Below are positions 19,631 through 27,448 of a stretch of 64,000 nt of DNA, piece after piece. Below the pieces are notes generated by a model. That model saw only the letters and a program-made list of their open reading frames with translations, ran no database searches and was not told where the DNA came from. Source of the stretch: Actinoplanes sp. NBRC 103695 (GTDB lineage Bacteria; Actinomycetota; Actinomycetes; Mycobacteriales; Micromonosporaceae); NCBI RefSeq assembly GCF_030269485.1, contig NZ_BSTL01000001.1:184892-248891 (forward strand). The letters run 5' to 3'. A program made the position numbers and the translations under genes. The first letter of the stretch is position 1, and each line of letters begins with the position of its first letter.

Positions 19631-20581
19631 TCATGGTGTGACGGCCTCGCCGCGGACCTGGTGTGGTGGCCGGGCGAAGACCGCCGCGAGCCCGATCACG
19701 GCGAGCCCGATCGCGAGCGTGCGCAGCCCGGGCCCGAGGGTGTCGGGGAACGCGGACGTGTCGCGGAGGGGCCAGGGCATCCAGGCGAGCGCGTCGTGCG
19801 CGAGCTTGCCGACCCCGTTGCCGTCGTCGTCACTGAGGTAGAGGTAGAGGCCCTGGTAGAGCCGCCCGGCCGGCACGAGCAGGAGCGCCGCGCCGAGGGC
19901 GCCCGTGACGAGTGCCGGGAATCGGTGCGGGGAGGCCGCCAGCCGGTGGGCGAGGGCCGCGCCGATCAGCCAGCCGGCGAGCAACCCGATCGCCAGGCCG
20001 CCGAGGAGCAGCGGCAGGTAGGCGGCGGGGCGTACCGGATAACCCATCACCGACACGGTCAGGTCGGTGTAGCCCTGCACCGAGACGCGCAGGTCACCGG
20101 TCCGAGCCGAGAAGCCGGGCTGGCCGCGGTCCTGCTTGATGGCGGTGACGTCCCAGCCGGCCGCGGTGAGCCGGGTGTGGATCTCCCGCACCGACGGCTC
20201 GAGGCCGGCCGCGCCGATGGGCGACGTGATCGACAGGGCGAAGCGCTCGTGCGTGGTCTGCGTGGGCCGCGCGTCCGGACCGAGGATCTGCGGCATCAGC
20301 GGGCCGACGGCCGGCACCGGGGAATGGGCCTGTTCGCCCGCCCATGATCCGCCGAGCAGGCCCAGCGCGCCGCCGACCACCATGGCCAGGACCGCGGTGA
20401 CCACGCCGATCGGCCGCACCGCCGGGAGCCGGAACCGCTCGCGCAGGCCGTCGATCGCCAGGCGCAGATGGTCGGCGGAGGAGGGATGCCCGCCGGTCAC
20501 GTCGGCGAGGGTGCTGACGAGCTCGGGCCCGTGGCGGCGGCGCATCCGGGCCGGGTAGGCGGCCAGCAGAAGGCGGCTCAT
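19631..20581 (-). CDS. Membrane protein co-transcribed with PadR regulator
   Basis: 316 residues; the start overlaps the PadR stop by ATGA (20578-20581). The N-terminal 60 residues (LLLAAYPARMRRRHGPELVSTLADV) resemble the cytoplasmic segment found in many PadR-linked permease or DUF1700-like proteins. It is followed by one helix, a soluble domain of about 120 residues (TRLTAAGWDVTAIKQ... VSVQGYTDLTVSVMGY) and three further helices. No enzymatic motif is seen. PadR-membrane protein pairs usually respond to membrane or drug stress; that role is inference here. Confidence 0.78.
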   Translation of the reverse strand: MSRLLLAAYPARMRRRHGPELVSTLADVTGGHPSSADHLRLAIDGLRERFRLPAVRPIGVVTAVLAMVVGGALGLLGGSWAGEQAHSPVPAVGPLMPQILGPDARPTQTTHERFALSITSPIGAAGLEPSVREIHTRLTAAGWDVTAIKQDRGQPGFSARTGDLRVSVQGYTDLTVSVMGYPVRPAAYLPLLLGGLAIGLLAGWLIGAALAHRLAASPHRFPALVTGALGAALLLVPAGRLYQGLYLYLSDDDGNGVGKLAHDALAWMPWPLRDTSAFPDTLGPGLRTLAIGLAVIGLAAVFARPPHQVRGEAVTP

Positions 20582-20892
20582 GCGAGCCCCCATCGGCCGA
20601 GCTGGGTCTCGGCGGCGGCGACCCGCTTGCGGAGTCGTGCCGCCTGGGCGGTGAGGGCGCCGGCCCCGCTGTCGCTGAGCCGGTAGTACCGACGCAGCCG
20701 CCCGTCGACGGTTTCTTCCCGGTCGGCCGTGATCAGGCCTTGGTCGGCGAGCCGGTCGAGAGCGCCGTAGAGCGTCCCGGGTCGCAGGTTCACCTCCCCG
20801 TCGGAGAGGGTCTGTACGGACTGGATGATCCCGTAGCCGTGCAGCGGCTCGGCCGCGAGCGCGGTCAGGATGAGGAAGGTGGCTTCTTGCAC
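20578..20892 (-). CDS. PadR family transcriptional regulator
   Basis: 104 residues with the PadR winged-helix pattern EATFLILTALAAEPLHGYGIIQSV, LRPGTLYGALDRLADQGLI and RRYYRLSDSGAGAL, then a short dimerisation helix. GTG 20892 sits six bases after a -10 box, so the mRNA is probably leaderless. A perfect 12-bp palindrome lies in the promoter and is the likely autoregulatory operator. It forms an operon with the membrane protein gene ending at 19631. Confidence 0.93.
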   Translation of the reverse strand: MQEATFLILTALAAEPLHGYGIIQSVQTLSDGEVNLRPGTLYGALDRLADQGLITADREETVDGRLRRYYRLSDSGAGALTAQAARLRKRVAAAETQLGRWGLA

Positions 20893-20927
20893 GGCGACAC
20901 ACTACGTGCGGCGTTATATAACGTCAA
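20892..20927 (-). promoter_or_regulatory. Leaderless PadR promoter with palindromic operator
   Basis: On the minus strand, TTGACG (-35, 20927-20922), a 17-base spacer and TAGTGT (-10, 20904-20899) are followed by six bases and then the GTG start. The perfect palindrome CGTTATATAACG (20912-20923) overlaps the -35 end and spacer. The -35 box also contains the TGA stop of the upstream LacI gene. Confidence 0.65.
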
Positions 20928-21946
20928 GCGGAGTATGGTCCGGCGGTGCTGTCGCGGAGGACGAGGGTGGCCTCCGCGTGCTCGACCTGCGGCCCGTCGG
21001 TCGCGGGGGAGCGCAGCACCAGCGACATCGCGCGGACGCCGATCTCTTCCAGAGGCAGCCGTACGGTGCTGAGCGCCGGCGTGACGTCGACGGAGATCGG
21101 CATGTCGTCGAAGCCGATCAGGCTCACCCGGCCGGGCACGTCGATCCCGCGGGCCCGCAGGCAGGCCAGCGCCCCGACGGCCATCGAGTCGTTCAGCGCC
21201 GCGATCGCGGTCAGTCCCGGGATCCGGTCGAGCAGCGTCGACGTGGCCGCCATGCCCCCGTCGCGGCCGAAGTCGGCGTACTCGATGTGCCTGGTCGTCA
21301 GGCGGTGACCGTGGTCGCGCGCCGCCCGGCGCAGGCCGGACAGCCGGTCGGTGGTCGTGGTCAGGTGGCGCGGGCCGGCGATCACCCCGATCGTGGTGTG
21401 CCCGAGGCGGTAGAGGGCGTCGGCCGCCAGCCAGCCGCCGTGCTCGTTCTCCGGCACGATCGCGTCGCCCGCGTGCTGGTGGCGGCCGATGACCGCGACC
21501 CGGCCGCCGGTGTCCTCGTAGAGGCGCAGCTTGCGGTCCAGCCGGGCGGTGATCGGTGCGTCGTGGTAACCGGACCCGGCCAGCACGATCGCCGCCGTCT
21601 GGTGGGCGTGCAGCAGGTCGACGTACGCGAGTTCGCGCTCCGGATCGCGGTAGCTGTTGCAGATGATGACCAGGCGGCCGTGCTCGGTGGCGACCCGTTG
21701 CAGCCCGCGGGTGATCTCGGCGAAGTAGGGGTCGGACACGTCGTGGACGACCACCCCGACCGCGGTCCGGTCGGCCCGGGCGAGCTGCTGCGCGTTGGCG
21801 TTGGGCACGAACTGGAGCTCGGCGACGGCCGCCAGGACCCGCTCGCGCAGTGCCTCGCCGACCGGCTTGGGACTGTTGTTGATGATGCGCGAGACGGTCG
21901 CGGTGGACACGCCGGCCCGCCGCGCCACGTCCGCGAGAGTTGCCAC
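20924..21946 (-). CDS. LacI family transcriptional regulator
   Basis: 340 residues. The N-terminal helix-turn-helix and hinge (ATLADVARRAGVSTATVSRIINN...ALRERVLAAVAELQFVPNANAQQL) are typical of LacI, followed by a periplasmic-binding-like sensor domain with NSMAVGALACLRARGIDVPGRVSLIGFDD. Start GTG 21946 lies six bases after a TAGGGT -10 box (leaderless). It is divergent from the Gfo/Idh operon, and the AAGCGCTT palindrome at 21991-22004 is its probable operator. The ligand is likely a sugar or sugar derivative handled by that operon. Confidence 0.94.
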   Translation of the reverse strand: MATLADVARRAGVSTATVSRIINNSPKPVGEALRERVLAAVAELQFVPNANAQQLARADRTAVGVVVHDVSDPYFAEITRGLQRVATEHGRLVIICNSYRDPERELAYVDLLHAHQTAAIVLAGSGYHDAPITARLDRKLRLYEDTGGRVAVIGRHQHAGDAIVPENEHGGWLAADALYRLGHTTIGVIAGPRHLTTTTDRLSGLRRAARDHGHRLTTRHIEYADFGRDGGMAATSTLLDRIPGLTAIAALNDSMAVGALACLRARGIDVPGRVSLIGFDDMPISVDVTPALSTVRLPLEEIGVRAMSLVLRSPATDGPQVEHAEATLVLRDSTAGPYSA

Positions 21947-21952
21947 GGTTGC

Positions 21953-21958
21953 ACCCTA
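21953..21958 (-). promoter_or_regulatory. -10 box TAGGGT, leaderless promoter of LacI gene
   Basis: On the minus strand TAGGGT is separated by exactly six bases from the GTG start at 21946, and no ribosome-binding site is present, which is the geometry of a leaderless transcript. Confidence 0.45.
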
Positions 21959-21990
21959 GCGAACTTCCCGAAAAAACCGGTAACGTGCCA

Positions 21991-22004
21991 GGAAAGCGCT
22001 TACC
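21991..22004. promoter_or_regulatory. LacI-type operator upstream of Gfo/Idh operon
   Basis: GGAAAGCGCTTACC is a 14-base palindrome with one mismatched pair and the central AAGCGCTT core bound by LacI/GalR members. It lies 17 bases before the ATG at 22021, just upstream of the TGGAGG ribosome site, so bound repressor would block transcription. Confidence 0.7.
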
Positions 22005-22020
22005 TCTGGAGGTTCGGCCG

Positions 22021-23169
22021 ATGGCGACGCGCGTACCGATCGGAATCCTGCTGAACGGTGTGACCGGCCGGATGGGCTATCGCCAACATCTGGTCCGGTC
22101 CCTGCTCGCCATCCGCGAGCAGGGCGGCGTCCCGCTGCGCGACGGCACCGTCCTGTGGCCGGAGATCATCCTGGCCGGGCGCAACGAGGCGAAGCTGCGC
22201 GACATCGCCGACCGGCACGGGCTCAGCGAGGTGGCCACCGACCTGGACGCGGCACTCGCCCGCGACGACGTGTCGATCTACTTCGACTCGCAGGTGACCA
22301 GCGAGCGGGAGAAGGCGATCACCGCCGCGATCGCCGCCGGCAAGCACATCTACACCGAGAAGCCGACGGCCACCACGCTGTCCGGCGCGGTCGAGCTCGC
22401 CCGCAAGGCCGACGCGGCCGGCGTGAAGCACGGCGTCGTGCAGGACAAGCTGTTCCTGCCCGGGCTGCTCAAGCTGAAACGGCTGGTCGACGGCGGCTTC
22501 TTCGGGCGGGTGCTGTCGGTGCGCGGCGAGTTCGGCTACTGGGTGTTCGAGGGCGACTGGCAGGACGCGCAGCGCCCGAGCTGGAACTACCGGTCGCAGG
22601 ACGGTGGCGGCATCACGGTCGACATGTTCCCGCACTGGCACTACGTGCTCGAGCAGATCTTCGGTCACGTCCGCGCCGTCACCGCGCACGTGACCACCCA
22701 CATCGGCGAGCGGTGGGACGAGGCGGGGGAGCGGTACGAGGCGACCGCCGACGACGCCGCGTACGGGATCTTCGAGCTGGAGAGCGGCATCGTCGCCCAG
22801 ATCAACTCGTCGTGGGCGGTTCGCGTCTTCCGCGACGAACTCGTCGAGTTCCAGGTGGACGGCACCGAGGGCAGCGCCGTCGCCGGGTTGCGCCGGTGCC
22901 GGGCGCAGCACCGGTCGGCCACGCCCAAGCCGGTGTGGAATCCCGACCTCCCGGCCACCGAGCGTTTCCGCGAGCAGTGGACCGAGGTGCCGGACAACGA
23001 GGAGTTCGACAACGGTTTCAAGGCGCAGTGGGAGATGTTCCTGCGCCACGTCGCCGAGGACGCTCCGTACACGTGGGATCTGTGGGCCGGAGCGCGCGGG
23101 GTGCAACTGGCCGAGCTGGGTCTGCAGTCGGCCCGCGAGGGCCGCCGCATCGAGGTGCCCTCGCTGTGA
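22021..23169 (+). CDS. Gfo/Idh/MocA family oxidoreductase
   Basis: 382 residues from ATG 22021, with GGAGG eight bases upstream. The N-terminal Rossmann domain (IGILLNGVTGRMGYRQHLVRSL) is followed by the conserved EKP motif (HIYTEKPTA) and a C-terminal alpha/beta domain with HWHYVLEQIFG. These enzymes oxidise or reduce sugars and cyclitols with NAD(P). It is first in a three-gene operon with GTGA overlaps. The slightly unusual N-terminus (GVTGRMG rather than GxGxxG) is typical of a subgroup found next to DUF993 proteins. Confidence 0.92.
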   Translation: MATRVPIGILLNGVTGRMGYRQHLVRSLLAIREQGGVPLRDGTVLWPEIILAGRNEAKLRDIADRHGLSEVATDLDAALARDDVSIYFDSQVTSEREKAITAAIAAGKHIYTEKPTATTLSGAVELARKADAAGVKHGVVQDKLFLPGLLKLKRLVDGGFFGRVLSVRGEFGYWVFEGDWQDAQRPSWNYRSQDGGGITVDMFPHWHYVLEQIFGHVRAVTAHVTTHIGERWDEAGERYEATADDAAYGIFELESGIVAQINSSWAVRVFRDELVEFQVDGTEGSAVAGLRRCRAQHRSATPKPVWNPDLPATERFREQWTEVPDNEEFDNGFKAQWEMFLRHVAEDAPYTWDLWAGARGVQLAELGLQSAREGRRIEVPSL

Positions 23170-24317
23170 GCGCCACCGTCAACCTCCCGGGCGGGTCCTT
23201 CACCCTGAGCGGTTCGGGCGCCGAGTGGGCCACTCCCGCTTCACCCTTTCAGAGCAGGATCGCGTACGCCGCGGCGCACGTGGTCGCCGATCCGGCGGCG
23301 GAGAACGTGCCCGGCGCCCCGCCCGTCCTCGACTGGGACGCCACCCTGGCCGCCCGCCGGCACCTGTGGTCGTACGGCTTCGGGGTGGCCGAGGCGATGG
23401 ACACCGCCCAGCGCGGCATGGGCCTGGACTACCCGCAGGCCCGCGAGCTGATCCGCCGCTCCTGCGCCGAGGCACGGAGCGCCGGCGGCCGGATCTGCGC
23501 CGGGGTGGCCACCGACCAGCTCGCGCCCGGCCCGCACCCGCTCGACGACATCCGCAAGGCCTACGCGGAGCAGCTCGCCGACGTCCAGGAGGCCGGGGCG
23601 CTGCCGGTGCTGATGTGCAGCCGCAACCTGGCCGCCTCGACCTCGGAGGCGAAGGACTACCTCCAGCTGTACGGCGGGCTGCTCGCCGATGCCGGCCGGC
23701 CGGTGATCCTGCACTGGCTGGGCCCCGCGTTCGACCCGGCGCTGGCCGGATACTGGGGTTCCGGCGATCCCGTGCACGCCGCCGACACGGTCGTCGAGCT
23801 GATCGCCGCGCATCCGTCCAAGGTGGACGGCATCAAGCTCTCGCTGCTCGACCACGACTTCGAGGTGGCCCTGCGCCGCCGCCTGCCCGCCGGGGTGCGC
23901 CTCTACACCGGCGACGACTTCAACTACCCGGCGCTGATCCAGGGCGACGACCAGGGGTATTCGGACGCGCTGCTCGGGGTCTTCGCCGCCGTCGCCGCTC
24001 CGGCCGCCGCTGCCCTCCGTGCGCTCGATGAGCGTGATCTCACCGCGTACCAGAGGATTTTTGAACCCACCGTGACCTTCGCCCGCCACCTCTTCGGGCG
24101 TCCCACCTGGTTCTACAAGACCGGCATCGTCTTCCTGTCCTGGCTGGCGGGACGGCAGGAGCACTTCACGATGGTGGCCGGTGCACAGAGCGGTCGCTCG
24201 CCCGCCCACCTGGCCGAGCTGTTGCGCCTCGCCGACGCCTCCGGCCTGCTGCCCGGCGCCGAGCTCGCCGCCCATCGGGCACGCGCCTTCTTCACCACCG
24301 CGGGGGTGTCCCAGTGA
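23166..24317 (+). CDS. DUF993 family protein (dihydrodipicolinate synthase/aldolase-like)
   Basis: 383 residues from GTG 23166, overlapping the previous stop. It has the DUF993 pattern: AAAHVVADPAAEN, DWDATLAARRHLWSYGFGVAEAMDTAQRG, VDGIKLSLLD and LYTGDDFNYPALI. The predicted TIM barrel is related to the N-acetylneuraminate lyase/dihydrodipicolinate synthase superfamily, and the Lys in GIKLS is the likely Schiff-base residue. Family members recur in sugar-catabolic operons with Gfo/Idh/MocA dehydrogenases and isomerases; the reaction is unproven. It probably cleaves a keto-acid produced by the neighbouring dehydrogenase. Confidence 0.88.
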   Translation: MSATVNLPGGSFTLSGSGAEWATPASPFQSRIAYAAAHVVADPAAENVPGAPPVLDWDATLAARRHLWSYGFGVAEAMDTAQRGMGLDYPQARELIRRSCAEARSAGGRICAGVATDQLAPGPHPLDDIRKAYAEQLADVQEAGALPVLMCSRNLAASTSEAKDYLQLYGGLLADAGRPVILHWLGPAFDPALAGYWGSGDPVHAADTVVELIAAHPSKVDGIKLSLLDHDFEVALRRRLPAGVRLYTGDDFNYPALIQGDDQGYSDALLGVFAAVAAPAAAALRALDERDLTAYQRIFEPTVTFARHLFGRPTWFYKTGIVFLSWLAGRQEHFTMVAGAQSGRSPAHLAELLRLADASGLLPGAELAAHRARAFFTTAGVSQ

Positions 24318-25120
24318 CCGGCCGGTTCTCGCTCAACCAGGCCACCACGAAGTACTGGCCGCTGCCGTCCCTCGCGGCCGGGTGCGTCGAGGCCGGGGTG
24401 ACGCGCGTCGGGCTCTGGCGGGAGGACATTCAGGCGTACGGGGTGGAGAAGTCCCGCCGCCTGATGGACGACCACGGCCTGACCGTGACGTCGCTGTGCC
24501 GCGGCGGCTTCTTCCACACCGACGGCTGGCTGGACGAGAACAAGCGGGCCGTCGACGAGGCCGTGACCGTCGGCGCTCCGGTGCTGCTGCTCGTCTCCGG
24601 TGGCCTCCCCGCCGGCAGCCGCGACATCGACGGCGCCCGCGCCCGCGTCGGCGAACGCATCGGCGACCTGGTCCCGCACGCCCTGGCCGCGGGCGTCCGG
24701 CTGGCGATCGAGCCGCTGCACCCGATGTTCGCCTCCGACCGCTGCGTGGTGTCGACCCTGGCGCAGGCCCTCGACCTGGCCGCGCCCTATCCGCCGGCCG
24801 CGGTCGGTGTGGCCCTGGACACCTACCACCTGTGGTGGGACGACACCATCTGGGCGCAGATCGAGAGGGCCGGCCGGGAGGACCGGATCGCCTGCTTCCA
24901 GGTCGCCGACTGGGTCACGCCCCTGCCGGCGGGCGTCCTGCTGGGCCGAGGCCTGCCCGGCACCGGCGTGGTCGAGACGCGCCGCTTCCGCGAGGCCGTC
25001 GACGCGACCGGCTTCACCGGCCCGATCGAGGTCGAGGTCTTCGACGAGGAGCTGTGGGCACGCCCGGGCCCCGACATTCTCGCCGACACCCTGGCCGCGT
25101 TCCGGGCTCACGTCCGGTAG
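24314..25120 (+). CDS. Sugar phosphate isomerase/epimerase (xylose isomerase-like TIM barrel)
   Basis: 268 residues, start GTG 24314 overlapping the DUF993 stop (GTGA). The AP-endonuclease-2-like TIM barrel is shown by LAIEPLHPMF (metal Glu), VALDTYHLWWDD (metal Asp/His) and PIEVEVFDEELW (metal Glu). It completes the three-enzyme operon, so it probably interconverts the sugar or keto-sugar that the Gfo/Idh enzyme acts on. The last six codons and stop are duplicated exactly just downstream (25122-25139). Confidence 0.9.
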   Translation: MTGRFSLNQATTKYWPLPSLAAGCVEAGVTRVGLWREDIQAYGVEKSRRLMDDHGLTVTSLCRGGFFHTDGWLDENKRAVDEAVTVGAPVLLLVSGGLPAGSRDIDGARARVGERIGDLVPHALAAGVRLAIEPLHPMFASDRCVVSTLAQALDLAAPYPPAAVGVALDTYHLWWDDTIWAQIERAGREDRIACFQVADWVTPLPAGVLLGRGLPGTGVVETRRFREAVDATGFTGPIEVEVFDEELWARPGPDILADTLAAFRAHVR

Positions 25121-25139
25121 AGGGCTCACGTCCGGTAGA
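25104..25139. repeat. 18-bp tandem duplication across a stop codon
   Basis: GGGCTCACGTCCGGTAGA occurs twice in direct succession (25104-25121 and 25122-25139). The first copy contains the TAG stop of the isomerase gene; the second lies outside it. The next 80 bases, up to 25218, contain no gene I can recognise. Confidence 0.85.
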
Positions 25140-25218
25140 GGATGCGGCAGGACGGCAGCCGCTCAGCGATCTCGCGGCGGAACCAGGACTTCAGGCACCA
25201 CGATGGCCTTGGTGGGAT

Positions 25219-25824
25219 CTACCGTGAGACGGCAGTCAGCCGTTCACCGAGGGCGTGTTCGGTCTCGGCCCACAGCTCGTCGGTCCGTGCCCGGTGCTCG
25301 CGGTCCGCCTCGAGGCAGCCGGGTGGCAGGCCGGCCGTGCCGCGGGCGTCGAGCTCGGCGCGGATCTCCCGGAGCCGCTGCCGCCTGCGGAGCAGCGCCC
25401 CGATCTCCTCGACCTGCGCGGCCGGCAGGACCGTGAGCGCGGAAGTGAACGTGGCCCGGTCCTCCGGGTCGCTGATCGCGTAGGCGCTGCCGTCGCGCAG
25501 CCGAGCCGCGATCTGGCTGGTGTGCCGATGGATCAGGGCCGCCCGGACGGTCGCGGCCAGGAGCAGCAGGCCGCAGACGCGTGCCGCCGTCAGGGCGTCG
25601 AGGCTCAGGGCGACCGCGCAGGTCAGCCCGGTGACGGCCACGGCGACCAGGTACGCGCGGAACGAAGAGCCGGGCACGTCGACCTGGTCCCGTCCCCGGG
25701 CGCGTGCTTCCTCGATCGGCCCGTGCCAGGTCACGGCGCCCCCGGGCACGACGAGACGCTCGTCCGAGACGACGATTTTGTCCCGATCACCAGCCAGAAA
25801 CACCATGACGGTGACGATCGGCAC
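25219..25824 (-). CDS. Hypothetical protein with two membrane helices
   Basis: 201 residues from GTG 25824, or 195 from ATG 25806; neither has a good ribosome site. A short N-terminal part with a VVPGGAVTWHGPIEEARARGRD segment is followed by two membrane helices (YLVAVAVTGLTCAVALSL, VCGLLLLAATVRAALI) and a cytoplasmic tail rich in Arg and Glu that is predicted to form a coiled coil (LLRRRQRLREIRAELDARG). I do not recognise a family. Codon use supports coding. Confidence 0.6.
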   Translation of the reverse strand: MPIVTVMVFLAGDRDKIVVSDERLVVPGGAVTWHGPIEEARARGRDQVDVPGSSFRAYLVAVAVTGLTCAVALSLDALTAARVCGLLLLAATVRAALIHRHTSQIAARLRDGSAYAISDPEDRATFTSALTVLPAAQVEEIGALLRRRQRLREIRAELDARGTAGLPPGCLEADREHRARTDELWAETEHALGERLTAVSR

Positions 25825-25871
25825 CGCCGTCCGACCGCCGACCTCATGTGACCGCAGTCACACCTCGGATT

Positions 25872-26366
25872 TCAGTTCAGCCAGCAGAGGACCGCGTCGC
25901 CGGATGCGGCGGCGGCCTCGAAGAAGTGCTGGGCGGCGGGAAGCTCGGCTGTGTACTCGGCGAAGTCCGTCTCGGTCTCCGGATAGAACGAGTAGACGTC
26001 CGCCGCCAGGGCCTCGGCCGGGGTCAGGTCGCGGATCAGGTCGGCCTCGGACAACGACGCCAGCGCCGCGGCGGCCGTCGCCACCCGGGTGGGCGTGAGG
26101 TATTCGGGTGGGCCGTAACCCCACGAGCCCTCGCTGAACTCGTTGCCCGGCTCGGTGCCGGGGAAGGTCTCCTCGCCCAGGACCACGTTGACCTCGACGC
26201 CCCGCCGGCGCAGCAACCAGTCGAACGCGGCCCAGTTCTTGTCGGTGCTCGCCCAGCGCCCGTCGTTCGCCGCCTCGAGCTCCTTGGCCCGGTCGTACGC
26301 CTCATCAAGGTTTTCGACCGCTCTTGACAGCTCGTCCGGTGTGAAGCGCACCCAGTTTCCGCTCAT
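25872..26366 (-). CDS. DUF1877 (YfbM-like) family protein
   Basis: 164 residues from ATG 26366. The pattern MSGNWVRFTPDELSRAVENLDEAYD, NWAAFDWLLRRRGVEVNVVLGEE and WGYGPPEYLTP...VATAAAALASLSEADL matches DUF1877. Proteins of this family are small, cytosolic and of unknown function, often scattered near toxin or immunity genes. It lies 17 bases after the amidoligase gene and is probably the last gene of the SigE operon. Confidence 0.8.
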   Translation of the reverse strand: MSGNWVRFTPDELSRAVENLDEAYDRAKELEAANDGRWASTDKNWAAFDWLLRRRGVEVNVVLGEETFPGTEPGNEFSEGSWGYGPPEYLTPTRVATAAAALASLSEADLIRDLTPAEALAADVYSFYPETETDFAEYTAELPAAQHFFEAAAASGDAVLCWLN

Positions 26367-26383
26367 GCCCACGGGCGAAGAGG

Positions 26384-27448
26384 TTAGCGGTCGCCGAGGG
26401 TGCTCGCCGCCAGGTGCATCAGGGACTCGGCGGCCTCCGCAGGGTCGCCCGGCGGGTAGGGGAAGGGCGCGTCCGTGGCGCAGCGGTCCAGCAGCAGCTC
26501 GACCAGGCCGGCCCGGGCCAGGATCTCGTCGGCCGTGATCGCGCCGGGCAGGATGCGGATCTCCACCGTGTCGCGGACCGGGGTGTCGGTCAGCAGCTGG
26601 GTGAGGTTCACGTCGAAGTACTTCGTGAGCTCGCCCTCGTCGGCCGCCTGCCGCAGCGCGGCCTCGGCCGGGCTGTCGCCGTCCGCGACCTTGACCAGCT
26701 GGTCGGGCAGGGGCGCGAGGCGCCGGCAGTTCGGGTTGGTCTGCAGGAGCGTCCGCAGGGGTTCGCGCCAGTGTGCGAACAGCCGGACCAGGTTGGCCAG
26801 CGCGCGTGGCGCCCGGAACGGGCCACCGTCGACGTGCAGGTGCACCGCCGCCTCGCGGGGCACCGTGAACCCCATCTCCCGCGCGGGGCCGAGCAGTTCC
26901 TCGAGCGCGGCATGGTGATCGGTGGCCAGCGGTGGCGTGACGATCTCGCAGGGGCGTTCCCGTTCGCCGCCCTGCGGTGCGGCCATCGCGATCGTGGCGC
27001 CCCGCTCGTCGTCCAGCCGGAAGACGTCGCCGTGCTGGGTGACCTCGGTCCGCCAGAGCGCGGCGGTGGCGTCGAGTGCCGTGGCGGCGGTGACCCCGGG
27101 GTCGGTGTGCAGGGCGATCAGGCGCAGCAGCCGCGGGTCGTCGGTGAGGATCCGGAACCAGCCGGGCGCCGGTGGGACGCGCGGGTCGACGTCGGCGAGC
27201 AGGGTGACGTCGTCGACCAGGGTGCACAGTTGCGTGCCGTCCGACCGGCTCACCTCGAAACCCTGGGTGAGGTGGCGGAACCGGCCCAGCTCGGGGACCA
27301 GGGACGGCTCGGTGTCCTGGTGCCACACCGGCCGGACCTGGCCGCCGTGACGCGCGGCCAGGTCCTGCGCGAGGGCGAGCCGGCTGCGGCCGGAGGGTGC
27401 CAGCAGCTCGATCTCGAACCCGGTGCGCCGGTGCAGTTCAGGTGTCAC
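26384..27448 (-). CDS. Putative amidoligase
   Basis: 354 residues from GTG 27448, overlapping the preceding stop (GTGA). It starts ELHRRTGFEIELLAPSGRSR, the N-terminal motif of the amidoligase family (PF12224, COOH-NH2 ligases of the glutamine-synthetase fold). Later conserved pieces are GFTVPREAAVHLHVDGGPF and KYFDVNLTQLL...DTVEIRILPGA with metal/ATP Glu residues. Known roles are inferred: formation of amide bonds on peptides or cell-wall material. It is the third gene after a SigE-type sigma factor and a repeat protein with one membrane helix, which suggests envelope modification. Confidence 0.85.
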   Translation of the reverse strand: MTPELHRRTGFEIELLAPSGRSRLALAQDLAARHGGQVRPVWHQDTEPSLVPELGRFRHLTQGFEVSRSDGTQLCTLVDDVTLLADVDPRVPPAPGWFRILTDDPRLLRLIALHTDPGVTAATALDATAALWRTEVTQHGDVFRLDDERGATIAMAAPQGGERERPCEIVTPPLATDHHAALEELLGPAREMGFTVPREAAVHLHVDGGPFRAPRALANLVRLFAHWREPLRTLLQTNPNCRRLAPLPDQLVKVADGDSPAEAALRQAADEGELTKYFDVNLTQLLTDTPVRDTVEIRILPGAITADEILARAGLVELLLDRCATDAPFPYPPGDPAEAAESLMHLAASTLGDR

